From positions 209,501-273,500 of the forward strand of contig NC_009615.1 of the NCBI RefSeq assembly GCF_000012845.1: a stretch of 64,000 nucleotides of DNA, in the 5' to 3' direction. The notes under the pieces are model-generated. The model did not search any database. It was not told where the DNA came from and was given only the letters and a program-made list of their open reading frames with translations. Below are positions 1 through 8,946 of the stretch, one piece after another. The stretch's first letter is position 1. Each line of letters begins with the position of its first letter. This DNA comes from Parabacteroides distasonis ATCC 8503. GTDB taxonomy: Bacteria > Bacteroidota > Bacteroidia > Bacteroidales > Tannerellaceae. The translations under genes were made by a program, and so were the position numbers.

Positions 1-60
1 AATCATGACTATGCCCTCTTCCGTGTGGAACGTGGCGAGGTACAACCTATGGAGGAATAA
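1..60 (+). CDS. recF: C-terminal end of a RecF-like protein (partial)
   Basis: An open frame enters from the left edge and ends at the TAA at 58-60, giving 19 residues that include ALFRVERGEV. This resembles the end of RecF, the SMC-like ATPase that loads RecA at gaps, whose tail often ends in a short F-x-V-x-x-G-x strand. The next gene (DUF721) begins 2 bases later, and recF followed by a DUF721 gene is a common order in Bacteroidetes. The name rests mostly on that neighbour, because 19 residues cannot identify a family. Confidence 0.55.
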   Translation, partial: NHDYALFRVERGEVQPMEE

Positions 61-62
61 GG

Positions 63-356
63 ATGCAGAGAAGAAATACACAGACATTGGGTGAGGTGCT
101 TCGTGACTTTTTCGAGGATAATACCGAGTTGTACGAGAAAATGATGGAGATCCGGGTTCAGCGTGCGTGGGGAGAAGTTTTAGGGCCTACGATCATGCAG
201 TACACACGTAATATATATGTACGTGATAAGGTGCTTCATGTCTCATTGACTTCCTCCGTACTTCGTAGCGAGTTGACGCTTTGCCGGGAACGGTTGGTGA
301 AAAGCTTGAATGATTACGCGGGTGCCTCGGTCATTACCAACATCGTTTTTCATTGA
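63..356 (+). CDS. DUF721 (DciA-like) protein
   Basis: A 97-residue basic protein with the DUF721 pattern: an early helix, RAWGEVLGP near residues 34-42, then strands and LHVSLTSSVLRSEL near 58-71, which matches the usual 'L-x-V-x-x-x-S-x-W/V-x-x-E-L' core. DUF721 includes DciA, which helps load the replicative helicase in bacteria lacking DnaC/DnaI. That role is known for the family and only inferred here. The start at 63 follows a purine-rich GGAGGAATAAGG and lies 2 bases after the preceding stop, so the two genes are probably co-transcribed. Length is normal for short Bacteroidetes members. Confidence 0.85.
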   Translation: MQRRNTQTLGEVLRDFFEDNTELYEKMMEIRVQRAWGEVLGPTIMQYTRNIYVRDKVLHVSLTSSVLRSELTLCRERLVKSLNDYAGASVITNIVFH

Positions 357-388
357 GTGTGGCTTTACCATTCGCAATATTACTTACA

Positions 389-440
389 GGGTCAAGTAAC
401 ATATACTGCCCAGCCTCGGTAAGTATATATGGCTTGACCC
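389..440. terminator. Hairpin between convergent genes, possible bidirectional terminator
   Basis: GGGTCAAG at 389-396 pairs with CTTGACCC at 433-440, and ATATACT at 401-407 pairs with AGTATAT at 422-428, with a small internal loop between. It sits between the convergent DUF721 gene and the folate cyclo-ligase gene. There is no T-run, so termination is an inference. A 12-base direct repeat (GTAAGTATATAT at 419-430 and 442-453) overlaps the right arm. Confidence 0.45.
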
Positions 441-465
441 AGTAAGTATATATTCTGCGGAGAGA

Positions 466-1020
466 TCAATAGATGGTGTCTTCTGTTATTACGTAATCCA
501 TTTTCTTGTCGAGTGGCTCTACCGGGACTTGCGGTATCATCTGGAACCCGAAGCATATGCCAACCTTGGGAGCGTTGAGCGTGGAAAGAAGGCGGTCGTA
601 GAATCCCCTTCCTCGTCCCATGCGGTTCTTGTCTTTATCAAAGGCGACTCCGGGCACGATAATCAAGTCGATCTCATTCTTTGGAACTTCTATGCCGTCC
701 GCCTTAGGCTCTAATATTCCGAAAGGTCCGGGTTTTAGGGATTCCGGTCCTTCGTAAAGAAGCAATCTCAAATCATCACCGACGATCAAGGGCAACAGAA
801 GCTTTTTCTTCTGGTACCATTTCTCGATAAAGCCGGCGGTCTGTACTTCTCCCGGTATGGCGTGATAAAGGGCGATGCAAGAAGCCGCTTGGAACAGTTC
901 CGTCTGTTCCAAGCGGTCCATGATCTTATCCGATAGCTCGCACAAGGTAATCCTCGAATATTCTTTTTTTCGAGAGGCCATATCTTTTCGTAGGGCCTGC
1001 TTGGCTGTGTAAGTCTCCAT
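466..1020 (-). CDS. 5-formyltetrahydrofolate cyclo-ligase
   Basis: A 184-residue protein of normal family length. The enzyme converts 5-formyl-THF to 5,10-methenyl-THF with ATP in cytosolic one-carbon metabolism. The family signature is clear: FGILEP at 100-105, IIVPGVAFD near 120-128 and the nucleotide-binding GRGRGFYDR at 135-143. The N-terminal KQALRKDM segment fits the usual K-x-x-L-R start of the family, which supports the ATG at 1020. With that start the gene overlaps the end of the upstream S41 protease gene by 95 bases in another frame. It is the last gene of a minus-strand group with the protease and a deaminase. Confidence 0.92.
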   Translation of the reverse strand: METYTAKQALRKDMASRKKEYSRITLCELSDKIMDRLEQTELFQAASCIALYHAIPGEVQTAGFIEKWYQKKKLLLPLIVGDDLRLLLYEGPESLKPGPFGILEPKADGIEVPKNEIDLIIVPGVAFDKDKNRMGRGRGFYDRLLSTLNAPKVGICFGFQMIPQVPVEPLDKKMDYVITEDTIY

Positions 1021-2659
1021 TCGCTGATTGTTTTAATAGTTCCGCATTCGGCACAGATTTTCCCTCTTGCAAGATCTTGATCGCACGTAATAAGGTAACG
1101 TCATCTTTTAGGAAAATGGGGTAGAAGCCCGCCTCGTCGAAGAAATTCCTTACGATATACGCTTGCAATTGGTTCTCGATTAACTTGCCGGATATATTAA
1201 TTAATGTAGGACGTCTCTTGATGCCCTTGGTAGCGGCGAAGTTCACGAAGTCGGAAAGGAGCGGTTGTTGCTGCAAGTAATTATATAATTCCTCCCAAGT
1301 CTTGAATGAGCCTAGTTTCTCCCGATGGCGGTCTGAGTACTCGAGCGCATACAGGTAAAGCACGCCGCTATTTACCACATTTGAGTAGTAAGAGGTAACG
1401 CCGCTCGTGTCACGAGGGATAAAGATATCTGGCATGATACCGCCCCCGCCGTATACGGTACGTCCGCCTACGGTCTGGTATTTCAAGGAATCATCCATCT
1501 TGATGCTATCGGCCGAGTCGAACTCGCCGTGCATATATCGGTTATAGATATCTTGGTCGTAAGCGTCCGTATTACCCATCTCATATTTCTTCTGGATGCA
1601 GCGACCGGACGGCGTGTAATAACGGGCGATGGTCAATCGCATCTCTGAACCGTCGCTCAATGACATTTGAGTTTGTACCAGACCCTTGCCATACGTTCTT
1701 CGTCCGATAATCGTACCACGGTCGTTATCTTGGATCGCTCCGGAGAATATCTCACTGGCGGAAGCCGAGATCTCATCGGTCAATACTACGATCGGGGCGT
1801 CTTTACAAGTTCCGGTTCCGTTTGCGTATACGTCGGAACGGGGGAACGACTTACCTTCCGTGTAGACGATCAAGCGTCCTTCCGGCATAAACTCGTTAAT
1901 CATATTGATAGCGGCATCCATATATCCGCCGGTATTACCCCGTAAGTCGATCACGAAAGAGGTACAGCCCGCTTGTTTCAGCTTGGCGATCGCCGTGATG
2001 AACTCATTATAAGTATTCCGGGCGAATTTGCTAACCTTGATGTAACCTATACCTTTAGCCGCTTCGAAAGAAACATCGACCGAATTAACAGGGACATCTC
2101 CACGGGTTACGTCAAAATAGAGCAACTCAGGAGAATTTCCTCGCTGTACGCCTAGTTTCACCGTACTGTTCTTTGCGCCCCGGAGTGTCTTCATGATCTC
2201 TCCTTGGTTCTTTTTCTTACCGGAGAAAATAGAATCATTGATCGAGATGATCCGGTCGAAGGGCAGTAAACCTGCTTTCTCTGCGGGACCACCGCTAATT
2301 ACGCTGATCACTAGGATCGTATCGGTTTGCATATTAAATGATACGCCAATACCACTGAAAGAACCTTCCAGCTCCTCATTCACCACGGAAGCGTCTTCGG
2401 CGGGGATATATACGGAGTGAGGGTCTAATTCACTGAATATTTTCGGGATCGTACTCTCTACCAGCTTAGACATGCTAACCGTGTCAACATATTGCTCGTC
2501 GATAATGTCCAAGATGGCATTTATCTTGTTACCGCTGGAGTAGGACCGTTTTTTTCCTTGACTGATAGATAAATAATGGTTCCCAATAAAGATACCTAAA
2601 GCGATACTAGCCGCGATGATAACCGGGAGCCATACGGTCAGTCTTTTGTTTTTATCCAT
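926..2659 (-). CDS. S41 family C-terminal processing peptidase
   Basis: A 577-residue periplasmic, membrane-anchored serine protease of the CtpA/Tsp type. One N-terminal membrane segment (about 9-27) is followed by a PDZ domain (about 90-185, with GSFSGIGVSF at its start) and the S41 catalytic domain. VIDLRGNTGGY is at 236-246, the catalytic serine lies in SASASE at 298-303, and the general-base lysine is in YGKG at 323-326. The tail beyond about residue 540 is low in family signal and is partly encoded by the overlap with the folate cyclo-ligase gene. Such proteases trim or degrade proteins with exposed C-termini. It lies 13 bases after the deaminase gene, so one transcript is likely. Confidence 0.93.
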   Translation of the reverse strand: MDKNKRLTVWLPVIIAASIALGIFIGNHYLSISQGKKRSYSSGNKINAILDIIDEQYVDTVSMSKLVESTIPKIFSELDPHSVYIPAEDASVVNEELEGSFSGIGVSFNMQTDTILVISVISGGPAEKAGLLPFDRIISINDSIFSGKKKNQGEIMKTLRGAKNSTVKLGVQRGNSPELLYFDVTRGDVPVNSVDVSFEAAKGIGYIKVSKFARNTYNEFITAIAKLKQAGCTSFVIDLRGNTGGYMDAAINMINEFMPEGRLIVYTEGKSFPRSDVYANGTGTCKDAPIVVLTDEISASASEIFSGAIQDNDRGTIIGRRTYGKGLVQTQMSLSDGSEMRLTIARYYTPSGRCIQKKYEMGNTDAYDQDIYNRYMHGEFDSADSIKMDDSLKYQTVGGRTVYGGGGIMPDIFIPRDTSGVTSYYSNVVNSGVLYLYALEYSDRHREKLGSFKTWEELYNYLQQQPLLSDFVNFAATKGIKRRPTLINISGKLIENQLQAYIVRNFFDEAGFYPIFLKDDVTLLRAIKILQEGKSVPNAELLKQSANGDLHSQAGPTKRYGLSKKRIFEDYLVRAIG

Positions 2660-2672
2660 AAAAACGTTTTAT

Positions 2673-3107
2673 TTATTCGTTCAAATCTATATAATCTACT
2701 ATGATACCGGCACGCTTCAATAATTCGCAGCCGTCCGCTATGCGATAATTCTCGGAATAGACCACTCGCTTGATCCCGGATTGTATGATTAATTTTGCGC
2801 ATTCAATGCAAGGGGAGGAGGTCACATAAATGGTCGCTCCTTTACTGCTGTTCGATGAGGCTGCCACTTTTGTGATGGCGTTAGCCTCCGCGTGTAGAAC
2901 ATAAGGCTTGGTGACATTGTTCTCGTCTTCGCAAACATTTTCAAAACCGGCGGGTGTTCCATTGTATCCGTCGGATATGATCATTTTATCTTTTACTAAT
3001 AATGCGCCCACTTGGCGTCGTTTACAGTACGAATTCTCGGCCCAGATAGCGGCCATTCGCAGGTAACGTTTATCTAATTCGTGCTGTTTTTCTGTTTTCT
3101 CGCACAT
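2673..3107 (-). CDS. dCMP/cytidine deaminase family protein (ComEB-like)
   Basis: A 144-residue zinc deaminase. The zinc site is visible as HAE at 72-74 (H72 ligand, E74 proton shuttle) and P-C-I-E-C at 99-103 (C100, C103). GYNGTPAGFENVCED near 47-61 is typical of dCMP deaminases, which make dUMP for thymidylate synthesis, rather than of tRNA or guanine deaminases. Allosteric regulation cannot be judged. It is the first gene of a minus-strand group with the S41 protease and folate cyclo-ligase, and the link to folate and thymidylate supply is sensible. Confidence 0.9.
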   Translation of the reverse strand: MCEKTEKQHELDKRYLRMAAIWAENSYCKRRQVGALLVKDKMIISDGYNGTPAGFENVCEDENNVTKPYVLHAEANAITKVAASSNSSKGATIYVTSSPCIECAKLIIQSGIKRVVYSENYRIADGCELLKRAGIIVDYIDLNE

Positions 3108-3138
3108 TTGTTTACTCTTTTGTCTTTTAATCCAGACA

Positions 3139-3146
3139 CAAAGGTA
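3139..3146 (-). promoter_or_regulatory. Bacteroidetes -7 promoter element for the deaminase operon
   Basis: Read on the minus strand this is TACCTTTG, matching the -7 consensus TAnnTTTG. It lies 31 bases upstream of the deaminase start. No clear -33 element was identified. Confidence 0.6.
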
Positions 3147-3159
3147 GTGATTATTTAGA

Positions 3160-3184
3160 TTTACCGGGCGATAAGCCCGGTAAA
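3160..3184 (-). terminator. Hairpin after the M3 peptidase gene
   Basis: A perfect 10-bp inverted repeat (TTTACCGGGC and GCCCGGTAAA) with a 5-base loop lies just beyond the M3 peptidase stop. It is GC-rich and stable, but the minus strand has no T-run after it. Termination or 3' end protection is inferred. Confidence 0.55.
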
Positions 3185-3187
3185 TTA

Positions 3188-5287
3188 TTACTTCTTAATA
3201 CCATTACGGATTAATAAGGCGTCTATCGTAGGCTCTTGTCCACGGAAACGCTTGTATAACACGGCGGGATCTTCTGTACCACCTTTGGATAAGATATTGT
3301 CACGGAAAGATTTCGCGACCTCCTTGTTGAAGATTCCTTTCGATTTGAAAACGGAGAAAGCGTCGGCGTCTAATACCTCGGCCCATTTATATCCGTAATA
3401 GCCTGCCGCGTATCCTCCGGAGAAGATATGTCCGAAGCTTGTGCCCATCAAGGCTTCCGGTACTTCCGGTACGATTACCGTCGGAGCCCAAGCTTTTTTC
3501 TCGAATGTCGCTACGTCACCGTCGAAAGGTTGCTCCAACGTATGCCATGCCATATCCAGCAAGCCAAAGCTTAATTGGCGGCAGCAAAGGTAGCCGGCGT
3601 TGAAGTTAGAGGCGTTTACCAAGCTTTGTATCATCTCTTGCGGGATTTTCTCTCCGGTCTGGTAATGAACGGCGATCTGATCTAAGAACTCTTTTTCAGT
3701 CAACCAGTTCTCCATGATCTGGGAAGGTAATTCTACGAAATCACGATAAACGCTGGTTCCCGAAAGGCTGGAATAGGTTCCTTGCGCTAGCATGCCGTGC
3801 AAGGAGTGCCCGAACTCATGCAAGAGCGTGTTCACCTCGTCGAAACTTAACAAAGAGGGCTTCGTGTCTGTCGGACGGGTAAAGTTCATCACGATAACGA
3901 TCTGAGGACGGCTATCTTTTCCGTCTTTATCTTTGTATTGAGCCTTGATATTGTTCATCCAAGCGCCGGATTGTTTTCCGTCACGAGGGAAGAAATCCGT
4001 ATAAAGGATAGCAAGGAACTTACCATCGGCATCGTATACCTCATAAGCGTCTACTTCCGGATGATAAACCGGGATTTTCTTGTTTTCCTTAAAGGTGATA
4101 CCGTAGAGCTGGGTAGCTAATCCGAATACGCCTTTCTTTACGTTGCTTAACTCGAAATAAGGGCGAGTCATCTCGTCGTTTACCTTGAAGCGGATATCCC
4201 GTAACTTCTCGGAATAATAACTCCAGTCCCAAGGCATAACGGTGATATTCTCTTTCTCTGTACCTAATGCGAATCCTTCTACTGCATTGTATTCGTTGAT
4301 CGCTATCGGTTTATAAGCTTCGAGTAACTGATTCAATAATTTGTATACGTTCGCTGAGTTTTTAGCCATCGTGTGTTCCAGCGCATATTCGGCGTAATTC
4401 TTGAATCCCATCAACTGGGCGATCTCTAGGCGGATATTAACGATCTTTTTGATAATGTCCTTATTGTCGAACTCATCCCCTTTATTTCCTACGCTCATGT
4501 ATTCACGATACATTTTTTCTCGCAAATCACGCTTGTCGGAATAACGCATAAATGGAATGTAACTCGGAGCCGAGAGATTGAATAACCATCCATTTTTATC
4601 TTTACTTTTGGCTAACATGGCCGCTGCGTCACGAGCACTTTCGGGTAAGCCGGATAGTTCGTTCTCGTCCGTTATTAGTAATTCGAATCGGTTTTTATCT
4701 TTCAAGGCGTTTTGATCGAACTGCAAGGTTAACATGCTTAGGTCCATACTTAGCTTGCGGTATTTTTCCTTGTCATCTTTATTTAACGTAGCCCCATTCG
4801 CTTTAAACGACTCGTAAAGGTCTTCCAGCAATTTAGCATCCTCGGTAGAAAGGTTCAATTGTTCTTTTTTATCATAGATTGATTTGACCCGAGCAAGTAG
4901 CTTCTCATTTAAGAAGATGTTATTGGATGTCTGGGATAACTTCGGGGAGACACGTTGCGAGATTTCCATCATTTCGTCGTTAGCCTCTGCCCCTAATACA
5001 TTAAAAAAAACAGAAGAGACTGTTTCTAATAATTTGCCGCTACGTTCCAGAGCTACTACCGTATTCTCGAAAGTAGCCGGTTGCGGGTTATTGGCGATCT
5101 CTTGCACCTCTTTTTCCATTTGCTTGATTCCTTCGTCGAAAGCGGGCTCATAATGCTCGATCTTGATCTTATCGAAAGGAGGGGTCTCGAACGGTGTTTT
5201 AAACTTCCCGAAGAAAGGGTTATTTGCTGCGTGTGTCATTTGAATTGCGCTTAATAAAATTACTACATTATATAATAACTTCCTCAT
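3188..5287 (-). CDS. M3 family zinc metallopeptidase (oligopeptidase A / Dcp-like)
   Basis: A 699-residue protein with an N-terminal signal peptide (about 1-20, ending MTHA), so it is probably periplasmic. The M3 zinc motif HEFGH is at 490-494, with the third ligand expected in the downstream RDFVELPSQIMENW stretch. Length and the GTEDPAVLY-RFRG C-terminal block match dipeptidyl carboxypeptidase and oligopeptidase A relatives, which cut short peptides. An exported Bacteroidetes subgroup is usually annotated as peptidyl-dipeptidase Dcp, and exact specificity cannot be read here. It is transcribed alone from a -7 element at 5313-5320. Confidence 0.92.
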   Translation of the reverse strand: MRKLLYNVVILLSAIQMTHAANNPFFGKFKTPFETPPFDKIKIEHYEPAFDEGIKQMEKEVQEIANNPQPATFENTVVALERSGKLLETVSSVFFNVLGAEANDEMMEISQRVSPKLSQTSNNIFLNEKLLARVKSIYDKKEQLNLSTEDAKLLEDLYESFKANGATLNKDDKEKYRKLSMDLSMLTLQFDQNALKDKNRFELLITDENELSGLPESARDAAAMLAKSKDKNGWLFNLSAPSYIPFMRYSDKRDLREKMYREYMSVGNKGDEFDNKDIIKKIVNIRLEIAQLMGFKNYAEYALEHTMAKNSANVYKLLNQLLEAYKPIAINEYNAVEGFALGTEKENITVMPWDWSYYSEKLRDIRFKVNDEMTRPYFELSNVKKGVFGLATQLYGITFKENKKIPVYHPEVDAYEVYDADGKFLAILYTDFFPRDGKQSGAWMNNIKAQYKDKDGKDSRPQIVIVMNFTRPTDTKPSLLSFDEVNTLLHEFGHSLHGMLAQGTYSSLSGTSVYRDFVELPSQIMENWLTEKEFLDQIAVHYQTGEKIPQEMIQSLVNASNFNAGYLCCRQLSFGLLDMAWHTLEQPFDGDVATFEKKAWAPTVIVPEVPEALMGTSFGHIFSGGYAAGYYGYKWAEVLDADAFSVFKSKGIFNKEVAKSFRDNILSKGGTEDPAVLYKRFRGQEPTIDALLIRNGIKK

Positions 5288-5312
5288 ATTAAAAATTGTT
5301 TGAAAATTTCCG

Positions 5313-5320
5313 CAAAGGTA
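5313..5320 (-). promoter_or_regulatory. Bacteroidetes -7 promoter element for the M3 peptidase gene
   Basis: The minus strand reads TACCTTTG, fitting TAnnTTTG, 25 bases upstream of the start codon. Confidence 0.6.
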
Positions 5321-5693
<373 letters not shown>

Positions 5694-7628
5694 ATGAGTT
5701 ATCTTAAATTTGACAAAACAGTAATGATAAACCTGGAAGAGTCGCTGACTCGTGAGGTGCTTCGAACCAACCGTTTGGGAGCCTATCACTGCACTACTGT
5801 TGTTGATTGTAATACCAGGAAATACCACGGACTACTCGTTATGCCTGTGCCTGCGATTGATGATGACAACCATGTGTTACTATCTTCTTTTGATGAGACG
5901 GTAATTCAACATGGTGCCGAATTTAATCTTGGGTTGCATAAATATGCAGGCGATAATTTCAGTCCCAAGGGACATAAGTACATCCGCGAGTATAGCTCAG
6001 AGACAGTACCTCGTACGCTTTACCGTGTAGGAGGTGTGATCTTCTCGAAAGAGAAAGTGTTTTCCATGTACGAGAATCGTATCATGATTAAGTATACGTT
6101 GGAAGATGCTCATTCCGCTACGACCTTACGTTTCCGTCCTTTCCTCGCTTTCCGTAGCGTGAAGAACTTAACGCAAGCCAATGGTAACGTGAACCAATCT
6201 TACGAGGAAGTCACAAACGGAATCAAGACATGTATGTATCCCGGTTATCCGGAACTGTATATGCAATTTAACAAGAAAGTTAAATTTGTGTATGAGCCGT
6301 ATTGGTACAATGGCATCGAGTATCCGAAAGAACAAGAGAGGGGATATCCTTATCAGGAGGATTTGTATGTTCCCGGATATTTCGAGGTCCCTATCAAAAA
6401 AGGGGAGACTATTATTTTCAGCGCTGGCGATAGTGCAGTGGCAACTACCCGCTTGAAGGCACTGTATGAGAATGAGGTCGTAGCTCGTACACCTCGTACT
6501 AGCTTCTTCAATTGCTTGAAGAATTCCGCTCAGCAATTTTATTTTCGTCCCAAGGAAGACGACGCTTATCTATTAGCGGGCTATCCATGGTTTAAAGTAC
6601 GTGCGAGAGATTTGTTCGTAGCTCTTCCGGGTAGTACGTTGTCTATCGATGATCCGGTTCGTTTTGAGAAGATCATGCATACGGCGATGCCGGCGATGCG
6701 GGCGTATATGGAGAGTGGGCGTTTCGATGCGGTGATTCGTGAGATCGAGCATCCGGATGTCTTTTTATGGGCGATCTGGGCGATCCAACAGTATGCTAAG
6801 CATGAAGGCGTTGAAAAGGCACGTGAGCTATATGGCGATTTCGTGAAAGAAGTTATCGATTATATACGGGACCAGAAACATCCCGATATGAAATTGATGG
6901 AGAATGGTTTACTTTTCGCTAATGGAAAAGATAAGGCGATTACTTGGATGAATTCTACCGTAAACGGAAAACCTGTTGTAACTCGTTCCGGTTATATAGT
7001 GGAATTTAACGCTCTTTGGTATAATGCTCTTTGTTTCTATACAGAATTGATGGGGGGAGTACCTGTCGAGGGTATTGATCCGATTATCAAGTCGATGGAT
7101 AAATCGTTCCCGGAAACCTTTGTGAACGGGTATAATTATTTGTTCGATTCCGTGAATGGTTCTACGGTAGATTGGAGCGTACGGCCTAATATGATTTTCG
7201 CTGTGGCATTGCCTTATTCCCCATTGACGAGGATGCAGAAACGTGCCGTAGTGGATATCGTGACGAAAGAGTTGCTTACCCCGAAGGGCTTGCGTTCCTT
7301 GAGTCCGAAGAGCGAAGGATATCGCCCGTATTATGTGGGGCCGCAATATGAACGAGATTTGGCTTATCACCAAGGTACTGCTTGGCCGTGGTTGTTAGGC
7401 GCCTATTTGGAAGCTTATTTGCGTGTATTCGGAAAGAGTGGCGTTGCTTTTGCTGAACGTATGTTGATAAGCTTGGAGGAGGAGATGTCATTACACTGTA
7501 TCGGGACGATCCCGGAATTGTTTGATGGTAACCCACCGTTTACCGGACGTGGAGCTGTCTCTTTTGCGATGAATGTTGCGGCTATCCTCCGTGTTGTGGA
7601 TTTGTTGAAGAAGTATAACGCCGAATAA
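5694..7628 (+). CDS. Amylo-alpha-1,6-glucosidase (glycogen debranching enzyme)
   Basis: A 644-residue cytoplasmic protein with no signal peptide. The N-terminal domain shows LGAYHCTTVVDCNTRKYHGL near 29-48, typical of the bacterial/archaeal debranching N-domain. The C-terminal (alpha/alpha)6 barrel shows PWFKVRARD near 298-306 and YHQGTAWPW near 561-569, typical of the amylo-alpha-1,6-glucosidase family (GH133). It hydrolyses alpha-1,6 branch points left on glycogen or maltodextrin. The GT4 gene follows after 14 bases and a GH57 gene after that, so this is one alpha-glucan metabolism operon. Confidence 0.93.
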   Translation: MSYLKFDKTVMINLEESLTREVLRTNRLGAYHCTTVVDCNTRKYHGLLVMPVPAIDDDNHVLLSSFDETVIQHGAEFNLGLHKYAGDNFSPKGHKYIREYSSETVPRTLYRVGGVIFSKEKVFSMYENRIMIKYTLEDAHSATTLRFRPFLAFRSVKNLTQANGNVNQSYEEVTNGIKTCMYPGYPELYMQFNKKVKFVYEPYWYNGIEYPKEQERGYPYQEDLYVPGYFEVPIKKGETIIFSAGDSAVATTRLKALYENEVVARTPRTSFFNCLKNSAQQFYFRPKEDDAYLLAGYPWFKVRARDLFVALPGSTLSIDDPVRFEKIMHTAMPAMRAYMESGRFDAVIREIEHPDVFLWAIWAIQQYAKHEGVEKARELYGDFVKEVIDYIRDQKHPDMKLMENGLLFANGKDKAITWMNSTVNGKPVVTRSGYIVEFNALWYNALCFYTELMGGVPVEGIDPIIKSMDKSFPETFVNGYNYLFDSVNGSTVDWSVRPNMIFAVALPYSPLTRMQKRAVVDIVTKELLTPKGLRSLSPKSEGYRPYYVGPQYERDLAYHQGTAWPWLLGAYLEAYLRVFGKSGVAFAERMLISLEEEMSLHCIGTIPELFDGNPPFTGRGAVSFAMNVAAILRVVDLLKKYNAE

Positions 7629-7642
7629 AACTAAGTACCATT

Positions 7643-8911
7643 ATGAAAGCATTAATGTTTGGATGGGAATTTCCTCCTCATATCTTGGGCGGTTTAGGAA
7701 CGGCCAGTTTCGGTTTGACACGAGGCATGGCAATGCAGCCCGATATGGATATTACTTTTTGTATACCGAAGCCCTGGGGCGATGAAGACCAGAGCTTTCT
7801 AAAGATAGTGGGTGTCAACCAAGTTCCGATTGTTTGGAAGGATGTTGACCGTGAATATGTGCAGCAACGGGTTTCCAAAGCGGGAATGAACGCTGACCAG
7901 TATTATAAGTACAGGGATCATATTTATGCGGATTTCAGTTATCGTCATGTGACTGATTTAGGGTGCCTTGAGTTTTCCGGACGTTATCCGGATAATCTTC
8001 TGGAAGAGATCAATAACTATTCGATCGTTGCGGGAGTAATCGCTCGTACGGAAGAGTATGATATCATCCATGCGCACGACTGGTTGACTTATCCGGCGGG
8101 TATTCACGCTAAAAATGTGAGTGGTAAGCCTTTGGTAATCCATGTTCATGCTACGGATTATGATCGTAGCCGTGGTAATGTGAATCCGGATGTCTATGCG
8201 ATTGAGAAGAATGGTATGGACAATGCAGATCATATCATAACGGTGAGTAATTTGACTCGTCAGACGGTGATCGAGAAATATCATCAAGATCCCGCTAAGG
8301 TAACGACCGTACATAACGCCGTAGAGCCTTTAAGTCCTGAGATTTTAGCGATCCCAGATAAAAAGGGTGTAAAGGATAAGGTTATTACATTCTTAGGTCG
8401 TATCACGATGCAGAAAGGGCCGGAATATTTCGTTGAGGCTGCCGCAAAGGTTTTGGCTAAGGCTCCTTATGCACGTTTCGTGATGGCTGGTAGTGGTGAT
8501 ATGATGGATCAAATGATTCGTTTGGCCGCAGCACGTAATATTTCAGATCGTTTCCACTTTACCGGATTTATGAAGGGCAAGCAGGTCTATGAGGTGTTGA
8601 AAGCCAGTGACGTATATGTGATGCCTTCGGTTTCTGAGCCTTTTGGTATCTCTCCGTTGGAAGCCATGCAATGTGGTGTACCCTCTATCATTTCTAAACA
8701 ATCCGGTTGCGCCGAGATCTTGGATTATGCGATTAAGGTGGATTATTGGGATATTGAGGCGTTAGCGGATGCCATGTATTCTATTATTACTTATCCTGCC
8801 ATGCATGAGTTCTTGAAAGTGGAAGGTAAGAAAGAGGTGGATAATATCAAATGGGAATATGCCGGACAAAAGGTTCGTCGTATTTACGACAATGTGATAG
8901 GTAACAAATAA
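7643..8911 (+). CDS. GT4 family glycosyltransferase (glycogen-synthase-like)
   Basis: A 422-residue GT-B enzyme. The N-terminal Rossmann domain opens with MFGWEFPPHILGGLG, the glycine-rich acceptor loop of glycogen-synthase relatives, and has HAHDWLTYPAG near 144-154. The C-terminal domain has the nucleotide-sugar E-x7-E motif, SEPFGISPLE near 331-340. No signal peptide is present. Placed between a debranching enzyme and a GH57 alpha-glucan hydrolase, it probably elongates an alpha-glucan from a nucleotide-glucose donor. The donor cannot be read from the sequence. Confidence 0.88.
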   Translation: MKALMFGWEFPPHILGGLGTASFGLTRGMAMQPDMDITFCIPKPWGDEDQSFLKIVGVNQVPIVWKDVDREYVQQRVSKAGMNADQYYKYRDHIYADFSYRHVTDLGCLEFSGRYPDNLLEEINNYSIVAGVIARTEEYDIIHAHDWLTYPAGIHAKNVSGKPLVIHVHATDYDRSRGNVNPDVYAIEKNGMDNADHIITVSNLTRQTVIEKYHQDPAKVTTVHNAVEPLSPEILAIPDKKGVKDKVITFLGRITMQKGPEYFVEAAAKVLAKAPYARFVMAGSGDMMDQMIRLAAARNISDRFHFTGFMKGKQVYEVLKASDVYVMPSVSEPFGISPLEAMQCGVPSIISKQSGCAEILDYAIKVDYWDIEALADAMYSIITYPAMHEFLKVEGKKEVDNIKWEYAGQKVRRIYDNVIGNK

Positions 8912-8946
8912 ATTAACGACAAGACAAAAATAAAACAAACAATATT

